From Microbacterium sp. SORGH_AS_0969 (GTDB lineage Bacteria; Actinomycetota; Actinomycetes; Actinomycetales; Microbacteriaceae), in assembly GCF_030818255.1 (NCBI RefSeq), contig NZ_JAUTAG010000001.1:3472001-3536000 (forward strand): 64,000 nt of DNA, in the 5' to 3' direction. Each line of letters begins with the position of its first letter. Position 1 is the stretch's first letter. Shown here piece by piece: positions 29,671 through 38,157 of the stretch. Below the pieces are notes generated by a model that had not been told where the DNA came from, did not search any database, and worked only from the letters and a program-made list of their open reading frames with translations. A program made the position numbers and the translations under genes.

Positions 29671-30180
29671 ATGTCTCCCTCGAACACGCGACTTCTGGCC
29701 CTTTCCGGCACCGCGATCGCGCTCGGCGCCCTCACGGGATGCTCCGGCGGTGAGGCGGAACAACCTTCGGCGCCCTCCTCGCCCTCTGTGGCCACGACCG
29801 CGCCGCCGACGACCGCGCCGCCCACACCGGACCCCTGGGCCGGCTACTTCGACGACGAGGTCGGCGATGCGGAGGTGGGGGAGTACCTCTGGCAGTCGTG
29901 GGGGACCTTCGGCGACGGCGATGAGGTCGCTCCGCGCCGCGGCGACAATCGGACCGTCGAGCCAGGCACGTACACCGTGACACTCGAGTGCGCCGGCCCC
30001 GAGATGATGACCGGGCGCATCACCACGACGTCGGGGACCGCCGTCATCGACCCGCTGTCGGTCTCGTGCATGGCCGCGACCCCCGTGCAGGTCGACCTCC
30101 CCGAGAAGGGGCTGCTCGTCGACCTCGACAGTGGCGGCGAAGAGGGCGCGTACCTGATCCGGGTCGCCGCGGCGGGATAG
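29671..30180 (+). CDS. Small secreted lipoprotein, unknown function
   Basis: 169 residues. Signal peptide SNTRLLALSGTAIALGALTGC ends in the lipobox LTGC at about residue 23, so the mature protein should be membrane-anchored by diacylglycerol. A Ser/Pro/Thr-rich linker of about 30 residues follows, then a small domain of about 115 residues (DDEVGDAEVGEYLWQSWGTF...) with two Cys, CAGPEM and SCMAAT, that may form a disulfide. No family was recognised. Anchoring would depend on lgt, which is frameshifted in this assembly. Confidence 0.75.
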   Translation: MSPSNTRLLALSGTAIALGALTGCSGGEAEQPSAPSSPSVATTAPPTTAPPTPDPWAGYFDDEVGDAEVGEYLWQSWGTFGDGDEVAPRRGDNRTVEPGTYTVTLECAGPEMMTGRITTTSGTAVIDPLSVSCMAATPVQVDLPEKGLLVDLDSGGEEGAYLIRVAAAG

Positions 30181-30265
30181 CGCGCGGATCACACGGCGAT
30201 GGCACGCGTCACGGCATCGCGAGACGCGATTCCCGTGCGGCGGAACTCCCGCGTCCGGGCCGATC

Positions 30266-31346
30266 TCAGGGCAGACGGCACGCGGCGCTCAGCCCGAGAT
30301 GCAGCATCCCGTCGATCGTCGAGCGGTCACGAGCTGACAACCGGATGACGCCGTCGTCCCGCAGGTCCTCCTGCATCGCGCGATCTTTCGCGTATCCCGC
30401 ATCGTCGAAGGCGGCCAGAATCGCCGCGTACGAGTGCTCGTTGTCGCCGGTGGCGATCGTGAGGCCGAGACCCGTCGAGCCGTCGCAGACCAACTCGGAC
30501 GCCGCCGGAATCGACACCGGCGCCCCGGAGGCATCCGTCACCGGTCCCGTCGCCGCTTCGAGGGCGAGGGATGCCATGCGCACGACCTCGTCGCGCGTGT
30601 CGCCGATCTGGTCGCTCAGTCGCGGGCCACCGTCGGGATCAGGGGAGACCGGATCCGGCGGAAGCTGCGCCGTGGGCTCTCGTCCTCCCACCAGACCGCA
30701 CGCGGCATCGGCCGGATCGAGCAAACGGGGCAGCACGAGCTGAGGCTCACCGACGGTGGCCAGCGGTTCGGTGGAGCTGTCGAAGGTGTGCCACACGCGC
30801 ACCTCATCGCCTTCGACGACCGCCATGTACGACCCCTGGGCGAAGGGGGTATGCCCGTCGTCCGTCTGCACGCTGTCGACCGGAGTGGCGAGAATGCCTT
30901 CGACGCGTAGCACCTCGATACGGGCAGAGAGAAGGAAAGCGCGCTCGCTCACGACGTACCCGGTCGAACAGCACATCGGCCACCACGGGCACGATGGACC
31001 CGCCCGTCAGGGCGGCCGCGAACGCCGCGAGCAGGAGCGCCGCGCACGCCGCCAACCGGAGAGGCACGAACAACAGCAGCCACCACCGTCGCGCGGGTAT
31101 CGCGCACACCGCGACCACGAACGCGAGCAGGGCGATCTGCACGCTGGCACCCGCGATCGCTTCCGAGTCCCACCCGCCCACGATGACCTCTGTCGGGCCT
31201 TCTGATCGCGAACCGAGGATGGTGAGCGCCAACAGGACGGCGAGCGGCGGGAGCACGAGTACGGCCGACACGACGGCGACGACACGCCGCACCGGGCGCG
31301 GGCGCGCAGACGCGGGGGCAGCGGGCGGGAGGACGTCCTGCGTCAT
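30266..31346 (-). pseudogene. Membrane protein of unknown function, +1 frameshift
   Basis: Read from ATG 31346, three hydrophobic segments are visible (about residues 22-45, 68-85 and 90-115), then SIVPVVADVLFDR. There the frame turns into Arg-rich nonsense, while the sequence continues in the next frame as YVVSERAFLLSARIEVLRVE through a soluble domain of about 230 residues with two Cys and a Pro-rich stretch to the TGA at 30266. Dropping one G from the GGG at 30959-30961 gives a single 359-residue protein. No family was recognised; it may be a membrane sensor or envelope protein. Error or true inactivation cannot be told apart here. Confidence 0.75.
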
Positions 31347-31457
31347 GCGGCCAGCCTGCCATCCTCCGCTGCGGGAGAGCCCGGGGCCGCGCCGACGGGG
31401 GAGAGGGGCACAGTCGGCTCATAGGCTCCGGACAGCGGCACGGTCCACAATGAGCAC

Positions 31458-32261
31458 ATGACCCTCGCACTCGTCACCGGCACCTCCAGCGGCATCGGCC
31501 TCCACACCGCGATCGGTCTCGCACGAACCGGCGTCGACGTGATCGCCACCGTCCGCGACACGGGCCGCGCCGACGCCCTGCGCGCGGCCGCCGCCGAGGC
31601 GGGGGTGGAGCTCGACATCCGCGCGCTGGACGTCACCGACGCCGAGCGCGCGCGTTCGCTCGTCGCCGACGCCGGCCCGCTCGACATCCTCGTGAACAAC
31701 GCCGGCCGCGGCGCCGTCGGCACCCTGGAGCAGCTCAGCGACGAAGACCTCCAGAAGCAGCTCGACACGAACTACCTCTCCGTCGCGCGGCTGACCCGAC
31801 TCGTGCTGCCCGGGATGCGAGAGCGAGGCAGGGGTCGCATCGTCACGGTGACGAGCGTCGGGGGAGCGGTGGGCCAGCCCTTCTCGGACGCCTACTGCGC
31901 CGCGAAATTCGCCGTCGAGGGCCTGATGCAGTCCCTCGCGCCGGTCGTCGCCCCGTTCGGCATCGACGTGTCGATCGTCGAGCCGGGTGCCGTCGCGTCG
32001 TCGTTCACCGCCTCGGTCGAGCGCGCGGAACCCGGCCCGTACGCGGCTCTCCAGCAGGCGTACCTCGATCGTGCGGCGACGTCGTTCGCGAGCGCGCAGT
32101 CGGCGGACGATGCCGCAGAGACCGTCGTCGAGGCGGCCATCACCGACGCGCCCCGGTTCCGCTGGCAGACCTCGGAGTCCGCGCTGCGGTTCGCTGGCCT
32201 GTCGCTCGCCGACCTCAGCGGTTCGCGTGTGCTCGACGTGACGTCGCACTGGGTCCGCTGA
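31458..32261 (+). CDS. Short-chain dehydrogenase/reductase
   Basis: 267 residues, classical SDR. TGTSSGIG near the N-terminus binds NAD(P), NNAGRG stabilises the fold, and SVGG plus YCAAK give the Ser-Tyr-Lys triad. The adenine-side residue after beta-2 is Arg in VRDTGR, which favours NADP. The substrate is unknown. The promoter may be CACAAT (31446-31451), 6 bases before the ATG, giving a leaderless message. A 3-codon ATG-AGC-ACA-TGA at 31450 overlaps the start. An inverted repeat lies just past the stop. Confidence 0.88.
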   Translation: MTLALVTGTSSGIGLHTAIGLARTGVDVIATVRDTGRADALRAAAAEAGVELDIRALDVTDAERARSLVADAGPLDILVNNAGRGAVGTLEQLSDEDLQKQLDTNYLSVARLTRLVLPGMRERGRGRIVTVTSVGGAVGQPFSDAYCAAKFAVEGLMQSLAPVVAPFGIDVSIVEPGAVASSFTASVERAEPGPYAALQQAYLDRAATSFASAQSADDAAETVVEAAITDAPRFRWQTSESALRFAGLSLADLSGSRVLDVTSHWVR

Positions 32262-32570
32262 CCGCCCGCGGCCGCGTTGAGTGTCCAAGACACGCCGCTA
32301 CGGCCCGCGCCATGACGGCGTGTCTTGGACACTCGACAGGGAACGGGACGCGAGCGGCGGGGACGCTCGTTCGTGCCCAAGCTGACATAATGTGAATTAT
32401 CGGCGTTACCACGACTGGAGCGCACGCCCGGGATTCGGGCCGCATTATGTACCCCGCGGCACCGGCGCACCACCCCCGAATCGAGCGGTCTTTACGCGCG
32501 TAGCGTCCCAGGAGAGCCAGGTGCCGCCCGTCGTCGACGTCCGCGCCGGTTCGCTGAGCCGAAGGACCGG
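32262..32570. other. 309-base intergenic region before the kinase gene
   Basis: Holds, in order: the 19-bp inverted repeat at 32279-32334; an AT-rich patch with ACATAATG (from 32385) and its inverse CATTATGT (from about 32446), possibly an operator pair; and a TAGCGT element at 32501-32506 that may be the kinase -10. No coding region or RNA gene was recognised. Confidence 0.5.
32279..32334. repeat. 19-bp perfect inverted repeat (GAGTGTCCA family)
   Basis: GAGTGTCCAAGACACGCCG at 32279-32297 is matched by its exact inverse at 32316-32334, with an 18-base loop. It lies 17 bases after the SDR stop and could act as a terminator. A related element, TGAGTGTCCA ... TGGACACTCA, is at 62444-62500, which suggests a dispersed family. 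Confidence 0.75.
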
Positions 32571-33794
32571 ATGAGCCAGTCGATCGATGCCGCGATGCCT
32601 TACACCGGCGACACCCTCGGAGGTCGCTACGTGCTGTCCGACCGCGTCGGAGCCGGCGGAATGGGCCGTGTCTTCCGCGCGCGCGACACCGTCCTCGCAC
32701 GCGACGTGGCGATCAAGCTCTTCCACACCGACCGGGCCGACGCCATCGAACCCGGGCGTCGCCTGTCGGAAGCACGTGTTCTCGCCGCCTTCGACCACCC
32801 GTCGCTCGTCACGCTCTACGACGCTCGCCTCGACGCCGGCGACCACATCTACCTCGTCATGGAGTACGTCGACGGTCCTTCCCTGCAGCGACGCATCGAG
32901 GCGGGCGCTTTGGAGCCCGCCTTCGTCGCCGCACTGCTCGTCGATCTCGCGCGCGCTCTCGCCGCGGTGCATGCCACCGGCGTGGTCCACCGCGATGTGA
33001 AGCCGTCGAACGTGCTCCTGCGTCCCACCCGCCATTCTCCGCACGGGTTCGAGGCCGTTCTCGCCGACTTCGGCGTCGCCCACCTGATCGACGCCACGCG
33101 TCTGACCACCCCGGGCACCGTCATCGGAACCGCCGCCTACCTGGCCCCCGAGCAGGTCCGCGGCGAACCACCGCAGCCCGCGTCCGACATCTACTCCCTC
33201 GGGCTGCTCACCATCGAAGCGCTCACGCGTCTGCATCCCTACCAGGGCGGGACTCTGCAAGAGACGGTACTGGCACGGCTGGCCTGTCCCCCGTCGATTC
33301 CCGCCTCACTGGGTCGCGAATGGGCGTCCCTGCTCACCGACATGACCGCGTTCGATCCCGCGGTGCGCCCCCCGGCGGCCGTGATCGCCGAACGAGCGGC
33401 GGCGCTGACCTTCTCGACGGACATCGAGATCCCGGATGCCGACGACCTCGACCTTCTCGACCTGCTCGACGTCGAGACGGCTCCCTGGACGCCGCTCCCC
33501 GACCTCGAGGCCTCCGCTTCCGCCTCGACCCTCGCCACGTCGCCACCCACCCCGCCATCCTCCGGTGACCGCCGGCGGCGCGCGACGGCACGCCGACGAC
33601 CCGCCATCCGCCGCGCCTGGCTAGGTGCCGCCGTGCTGGCCGCGGTGCTCGTCGTCGGAGGCCACGTGCTGGCCCTCTCGCTCCTGGCTCCGACGCAGCA
33701 CGTGACTGAGATCGCGCCGTCTCCCTCGCCGAGCGCCCCCGCGGCGCAGGAGCCGGTTCCTGCGCAGCAGGTCGCCGTCCCCGGCTCGCGCTGA
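32571..33794 (+). CDS. Transmembrane Ser/Thr protein kinase (PknB-like)
   Basis: 407 residues. The N-terminal Hanks-type kinase domain (about 15-275) has glycine loop GAGGMGRV, catalytic Lys in VAIKLF, HRDVKPSN, DFG and the APE motif in YLAPEQVRG. A Pro/Ser-rich juxtamembrane region with an acidic DDLDLLDLLD stretch follows, then one membrane helix (about 350-372), leaving a short extracellular tail of about 35 residues rich in Pro/Ala. There are no PASTA repeats, so it is unlikely to sense muropeptides like PknB. GAAGGA precedes the ATG. A secreted lipoprotein is convergent just downstream. Confidence 0.92.
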   Translation: MSQSIDAAMPYTGDTLGGRYVLSDRVGAGGMGRVFRARDTVLARDVAIKLFHTDRADAIEPGRRLSEARVLAAFDHPSLVTLYDARLDAGDHIYLVMEYVDGPSLQRRIEAGALEPAFVAALLVDLARALAAVHATGVVHRDVKPSNVLLRPTRHSPHGFEAVLADFGVAHLIDATRLTTPGTVIGTAAYLAPEQVRGEPPQPASDIYSLGLLTIEALTRLHPYQGGTLQETVLARLACPPSIPASLGREWASLLTDMTAFDPAVRPPAAVIAERAAALTFSTDIEIPDADDLDLLDLLDVETAPWTPLPDLEASASASTLATSPPTPPSSGDRRRRATARRRPAIRRAWLGAAVLAAVLVVGGHVLALSLLAPTQHVTEIAPSPSPSAPAAQEPVPAQQVAVPGSR

Positions 33795-33817
33795 CGCGGC
33801 GGGAACGGCGACCGATC

Positions 33818-34357
33818 TCAGCGCATCACGAGCGTCTGGGTGCGGACCCCGAGCTTCTGAGCGATGTTCATCGCCGAACCGTCGGCCACCATAGCCCAGT
33901 TCTCGCCGAGCAGGTAGCTGGTCACCTCACCCACCTTGACCACGGTCTGCGCGTCGAACCACTTCTGCGCCTCGTCGGCCGTCGCGAACACCGCGACGGT
34001 CTGCATCTGGCCGGACGCACCCGTGCAGTCGATCGACGATGTGGCGAGCGAGAGACCCGAGTCCTTCGGGTCCGTGCAGACGCCACCGGCCGCCACGAAC
34101 GCGTCGACGACGGCTCGCGCGGTATCGAAGCTCGAGGCGTTCGCGTCGTCGATGTCGGCGGCGTAGTCGTCGAGTTCGTCGTCGATGTCATCGTCGGCGT
34201 CATCCGCCTTCGCGCTCGCCGACGCGGCCGACGGCGCAGCCTGGTCTCCCGTCGACGGAGCCGGGCTCGAGCATCCCGTCAGCCCGAACGCCGCGGCGGC
34301 CACGATGATCGAGGCTCCCAGGCCCCAGGCGGTCTTCTTCTCCAGCAGCATGCGCAC
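33818..34357 (-). CDS. Secreted lipoprotein with acidic linker, unknown function
   Basis: 179 residues. A signal peptide (basic start, hydrophobic 14-27) ends in FGLTGC, a lipobox. Then come a Ser/Ala-rich stretch, a very acidic DDADDDIDDELDDY segment and a globular domain of about 115 residues with two Cys (GVCTD and IDCTG) that probably pair. The ORF starts at GTG 34357 with GAGAGGA close upstream; ATG 34351 is an alternative. No family was recognised. It ends 23 bases from the convergent kinase gene. Surface display would need Lgt. Confidence 0.75.
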   Translation of the reverse strand: MRMLLEKKTAWGLGASIIVAAAAFGLTGCSSPAPSTGDQAAPSAASASAKADDADDDIDDELDDYAADIDDANASSFDTARAVVDAFVAAGGVCTDPKDSGLSLATSSIDCTGASGQMQTVAVFATADEAQKWFDAQTVVKVGEVTSYLLGENWAMVADGSAMNIAQKLGVRTQTLVMR

Positions 34358-34487
34358 GTGATTCCTCTCAAGGGGTGAAACGAGCCGCGGACTCTCCCGA
34401 TCCGCGGTCGTGAGCCGATGCTATCGGCGGCCCGACGCCGGTCTCGGCGATCGCCGTGTAACGATTCGACGGCGCCGTTCCTCGCAC

Positions 34488-34493
34488 TACGCT
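34488..34493 (+). promoter_or_regulatory. Putative -10 element before a leader ORF
   Basis: TACGCT ends 7 bases before the ATG at 34501, the start of a 14-codon ORF ahead of the AEC transporter. Confidence 0.4.
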
Positions 34494-34500
34494 CGAAGGG

Positions 34501-34545
34501 ATGCCTTCCGCCACCCCCGCGCCTCTCCCCCGGACCCGCGGATGA
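34501..34545 (+). CDS. Possible 14-residue leader peptide of the AEC transporter
   Basis: ATG at 34501, 7 bases after a TACGCT element, opens the short frame MPSATPAPLPRTRG. It stops with the TGA of an ATGA whose ATG (34542) starts the transporter. The transporter has no ribosome site of its own, so leaderless translation of this peptide followed by coupling to the next ORF is a simple explanation. Four of the 14 residues are Pro, which could slow ribosomes. The assignment is from sequence logic only. Confidence 0.4.
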   Translation: MPSATPAPLPRTRG

Positions 34546-35471
34546 GCGGCGTCCTCACCGGTTTCGCGGTCGTCGGTCTCGCGGTCGTCGTCGGATACGT
34601 GATCGCTCGGATCGACCTGCTCGGGGCGCACGCGCGTCCCGTCCTCAGCCGGTTGACGTTCTTCGTCCTCTCGCCCTTCCTGCTTTTCACCGTGCTGGCG
34701 ACGGCCGACGTCGGCACCCTGTTCTCCGCTCTCCTCCCCGTCTCGATGATCACGGCGGCCGTGATCATCGGCATCTACGCACTCATCTCGGCCGTGATCC
34801 TCCGGCGGCGCGTCGGCGAGACGGTGATCGGTGCGCTGTCCGCCGGGCAGGTGAACAGCAACAACATCGGCATCCCGATCTCGCTCTACATGCTGGGCAA
34901 CGCGGCGTACTCCGCTCCGGTGATCCTGTTCCAGTTGCTCGTGCTGATGCCCATCGCCCTGTCGATCCTCGATGCCGCGACCTCCGGCTCGCGATCGCCG
35001 TGGCGCATCCTCCGACAGACGGCGAAGAACCCGATGCTGATCGGCTCGGCTCTCGGGGTGCTGGTCGCCGTTCTCGACATTGATCTGCCGCCGATCGTCT
35101 TCGACCCGCTGCATCTGATCGCCGGCGCCTGTGTGCCGGTACTGCTGATGAGCTACGGCATGTCGCTGTACGGCCAGCGCGTGCTGACCGAGCCGGGTCG
35201 TCGCCTCGACGTCATCCTCGCCTCGGCGTTGAAACTCATCGCGATGCCCGCTCTGGCGTGGGCGGTCGCCACGTGGTTCGCATTGCCCGCCGACCAGGTC
35301 TTCGTCGTCGTGGTCCTCGCGGCACTCCCGACCGCGCAGAACGTCTTCAACTTCGCCCAACGCTACGGCGTGGGCGAGATCCTTTCCCGGGACGTCGTCT
35401 TCATCTCGACGTTGGGCTGCCTCCCCGTCCTTTTCGCGGTGGCGCTCCTGCTCGAGCACTCCCCCGCCTGA
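34542..35471 (+). CDS. AEC (auxin efflux carrier) family transporter
   Basis: 309 residues, 10 predicted membrane helices, the AEC fold. Typical elements: N-terminal GYVIARIDLLG, the NSNNIGIPISLYMLGN segment in helix 4-5, and a C-terminal PTAQNVFNFAQRYG repeat of the crossover motif. Bacterial members move organic acids such as malate or malonate; the substrate here is unknown. The start at ATG 34542 is chosen for the ATGA overlap with the short upstream ORF and the match to family N-termini. It faces away from the lipoprotein gene. Confidence 0.88.
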   Translation: MSGVLTGFAVVGLAVVVGYVIARIDLLGAHARPVLSRLTFFVLSPFLLFTVLATADVGTLFSALLPVSMITAAVIIGIYALISAVILRRRVGETVIGALSAGQVNSNNIGIPISLYMLGNAAYSAPVILFQLLVLMPIALSILDAATSGSRSPWRILRQTAKNPMLIGSALGVLVAVLDIDLPPIVFDPLHLIAGACVPVLLMSYGMSLYGQRVLTEPGRRLDVILASALKLIAMPALAWAVATWFALPADQVFVVVVLAALPTAQNVFNFAQRYGVGEILSRDVVFISTLGCLPVLFAVALLLEHSPA

Positions 35472-35568
35472 GATCACCGGCGGATCCGCGTACCGGTCCG
35501 TGTCGCGCGGTCTGACCCTCGGGTCTAGGGTGAATATTGTTCTCAGCATTCACACAGAAAGGGGCGTC

Positions 35569-36114
35569 ATGTCGTCCACCACCAACCCCGCCGTCGGCGC
35601 CGTGCGCACGGCGCTCGGCATCAGCGGCGCACTCTCCCTCATCATCGGTCTGCTGATCCTGCTCTGGCCGGGTCGCACCGCAGAGATCGCGGTCGGCATC
35701 ATCGCGGTCTACGTGATCATAGCGGGCCTCGTGAACATCGGCATCGGCCTGTTCTGGCGGTCCGGTTGGGCTCGCATCGGCTACATCGCGCTCGGCGTGC
35801 TCTTCATCGTCGCGGGCATCTTCTCGTTCGCCAACCTCTCGGCGACGACCGCATGGTTCGGGGTCTTCATCGGCACCCTCGTCGGCATCCTGTGGATCGT
35901 GGAGGGCGTCGTCTCTCTCACGACCGTCAGCCACGGAACGAAGGCCCGCGGCTGGACGATCTTCTTCGCGATCGTCAGCATCCTGGCGGGCGTCGTCCTG
36001 CTGTTCTCGCCGCTCCTGGGCGCCGTGACGCTCTTCCTGCTGATCGGCATCTCGCTGGTCGTGCTCGGCGTCTTCCAGATCGTCCGCGCGATCCAGTTCG
36101 GCAAGGCCGCGTAA
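35569..36114 (+). CDS. HdeD family acid-resistance-like membrane protein (DUF308)
   Basis: 181 residues with six membrane helices in three similar hairpins (about 18-38, 42-62; 74-94, 98-118; 132-152, 155-175), the DUF308 pattern. E. coli HdeD contributes to acid resistance at high density; the mechanism is unknown and the same role here is only an inference. The ATG follows GAAAGGGG, a clear ribosome site, and TAGGGT at about 35525 may be a -10. A bidirectional hairpin separates it from the convergent S9 peptidase. Confidence 0.88.
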   Translation: MSSTTNPAVGAVRTALGISGALSLIIGLLILLWPGRTAEIAVGIIAVYVIIAGLVNIGIGLFWRSGWARIGYIALGVLFIVAGIFSFANLSATTAWFGVFIGTLVGILWIVEGVVSLTTVSHGTKARGWTIFFAIVSILAGVVLLFSPLLGAVTLFLLIGISLVVLGVFQIVRAIQFGKAA

Positions 36115-36142
36115 CCCCGACGTCTCGTCACCCCGACGAGGA

Positions 36143-36172
36143 AGGGGCCGGATGCCATGGCACCCGGCCCCT
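36143..36172. terminator. Bidirectional terminator between convergent genes
   Basis: AGGGGCCGG at 36143-36151 pairs with CCGGCCCCT at 36164-36172; the inner bases (GATGCCATGGCAC) pair further with one mismatch. It lies between the HdeD-like gene and the S9 peptidase, which converge. Confidence 0.75.
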
Positions 36173-36180
36173 CTCGTGTG

Positions 36181-38157
36181 TCAGGCGATCGGTAGATACC
36201 TGCTCCACCAGTCGAGTACCGCGTCAAAGCGCTGGACGCGATGCTGGGGGCGACCGCCGCGCGTGAGCTCGTGATCCTCCCCGGGGAAGATGAGCATCTC
36301 GGCCTCGGTGCCCTGCCGCTTCAGCGCCGCGTAGTAGCGCGTCGCCTGCTCGAGCGGGCAGCGGAAGTCGAGCTCGGAGTGCAGCACGAGCGTGGGCGTC
36401 CGCACCTGATCGACGACGGCCATCGGACTCTGCGCCGCGATCCGGTCGGGGTCGGTCCCGACATACTCCTGGCCGAAGAACGAGCCGATGTCGCTCGAAC
36501 CGGGGAAAGCGGTCGGGTCGAGGAAGCCGCGCTCCACGATCGCCCCCGCGAAGCGGTGGTCGTGCGCGATCACCCACGCGGTCATGTACCCGCCGTACGA
36601 GCCGCCCATCACGCCGACGCGGTCTCCGTCGAGGCGCGGGTCGGCCGACACGACACCGTCGAAAAAGTCCATGACGTCGAAGAAGTCGAGCGTGCCCATC
36701 CGCTGACGGATCGAGCGCCCGTGGGCGCGGCCGTAGCCGGCGCTGCCACGCGGGTTGCTGTAGACCACCGCGTAGCCCGCGTCAACGAGCACCTGGGTCT
36801 CGTCGAACACGTGCACGCCGTACGAGGCGTAGGGGCCACCGTGGATCTGCAGGATGACCGGGAAGGGCCCCTCCCCCTCGGGCGTGGCCACCCAGCCGTG
36901 CACGGGATAGCCGTCGCGGCCGACGATCTCGTGCTCGACGGGCACCACGACCCCGCGCTCGCGCACGCCGGCGCCGAAGTCCGTGAGAGCGCGCACCTCG
37001 CGCCCCTCGACCAGGATCACCTCTCCGAACGACTCGGGCGAGGCGACGGATGCCACGACCCGCCCGTTCGCCACGGCGTGCCCGTTCACCTCGAGGTCTC
37101 CCCCGAGCACCTCGGTCACCTCTCCCCCGCGCGTGACGCGCAGCAGGCGCAGGCGGCCGCGCGTGCGGTCCTGGACGAGTGCGTCGTCGCCGTCGAACGA
37201 GATGTGGCTGCCGCCCTCGCCGAGGTCGATCGTCTCGGCGTCCGTGAGGCGCCGTGGGCCCTCGGCCTCGAGTGCGAACAGCGCGATCCCCGGGGCGACG
37301 AAGTCGAGGCCCTCCGACCCCACGTCGTTCGCGAGCACGAACACCGTGCCGTCGGGGGCGACGGCGACGTCGGCGATCGAGAGGTCGGCGTCACGTCCGA
37401 GCACCTCGCGCTCGCCGCTCCGGTCGACCGCGACGGCGACGACGCGGTCGCGGAGGTCGGGCCTATCGGCCTCGATGGCGTCGGGCACGCTCAGGATCTC
37501 GGCGCCGCCACGCGTCCACACGACCCCGTTCCAGCTCGTCTCGCCCGCCGTCAGACGGGTGGGATCCGCGGCGACGACACGCTTCTCGGTCTCGTCGAGC
37601 GACGGAGCCGGTGCGTAGAACGGCTCCGCATCCGTCGCGGGAGCGTCCACGACGAAGAGGTGGTTCGGGCGATCGAGATAGCCCAGCCCGTTCGCGTGCC
37701 AGCGGATGCCGGTGATCCGGCGCGGCGGCTCGGCCGCGGCATCCCGGCCCTTCACCGTGCCGTAGCGGCCGGGCTCGGGAACGCGCGCCGAGAACGCGAG
37801 ACGTGTGCCGTCGGGTGACCAGGCGAGATCGGTGACGCCGCCGGGCTGATCGGTGACCTGCACGGGCTCACCGCCGCTCGCAGCCACCACGAAGATCTGC
37901 GTACGGCCCTGATCGTCGGCACGGAGGAACGCGATCGTGCCGCCGTCGGGCGAGAGGCGCGGAGCACGGTCAGCGACGCCTCTGGTCAGACGACGCGGCG
38001 AACCGTCGGGCAGATCGATGCGCCAGAGCTGTCCGACGCCGCGGTCGGCGGCGAGGTCGGGACGCGAGGTGGCAAAGACGACGAACCCGCCGTCGCGGGA
38101 GAGGACCGGGCGCCCGACGGAGATGAGGGCCTCGATGTCGACCGGACGCACGCTCAC
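36181..38157 (-). CDS. S9 family prolyl oligopeptidase-like serine peptidase
   Basis: 658 residues. The N-terminal two thirds is a beta-propeller built of WD40-like (PD40) repeats, recognisable as LSPDGGTIAFLR, WSPDGTRLAFSA and similar. The C-terminal alpha/beta-hydrolase (about 400-658) has the Ser nucleophile in GGSYGGYMT, Asp in HSELDFRCPLEQ and His in FPGEDHELTR. This layout matches acylaminoacyl-peptidases, which release N-acyl amino acids or short peptides in the cytoplasm. The start is GTG overlapping the SDR stop (GTGA), so the two genes form an operon. Confidence 0.92.
   Translation of the reverse strand: MSVRPVDIEALISVGRPVLSRDGGFVVFATSRPDLAADRGVGQLWRIDLPDGSPRRLTRGVADRAPRLSPDGGTIAFLRADDQGRTQIFVVAASGGEPVQVTDQPGGVTDLAWSPDGTRLAFSARVPEPGRYGTVKGRDAAAEPPRRITGIRWHANGLGYLDRPNHLFVVDAPATDAEPFYAPAPSLDETEKRVVAADPTRLTAGETSWNGVVWTRGGAEILSVPDAIEADRPDLRDRVVAVAVDRSGEREVLGRDADLSIADVAVAPDGTVFVLANDVGSEGLDFVAPGIALFALEAEGPRRLTDAETIDLGEGGSHISFDGDDALVQDRTRGRLRLLRVTRGGEVTEVLGGDLEVNGHAVANGRVVASVASPESFGEVILVEGREVRALTDFGAGVRERGVVVPVEHEIVGRDGYPVHGWVATPEGEGPFPVILQIHGGPYASYGVHVFDETQVLVDAGYAVVYSNPRGSAGYGRAHGRSIRQRMGTLDFFDVMDFFDGVVSADPRLDGDRVGVMGGSYGGYMTAWVIAHDHRFAGAIVERGFLDPTAFPGSSDIGSFFGQEYVGTDPDRIAAQSPMAVVDQVRTPTLVLHSELDFRCPLEQATRYYAALKRQGTEAEMLIFPGEDHELTRGGRPQHRVQRFDAVLDWWSRYLPIA

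Noticed and set aside
31450-31461. Three-codon leader ORF (MST) before the SDR
   Set aside because: It overlaps the SDR start by ATGA, but it lies inside the probable -10 region and may not be transcribed; too short to support as a gene.
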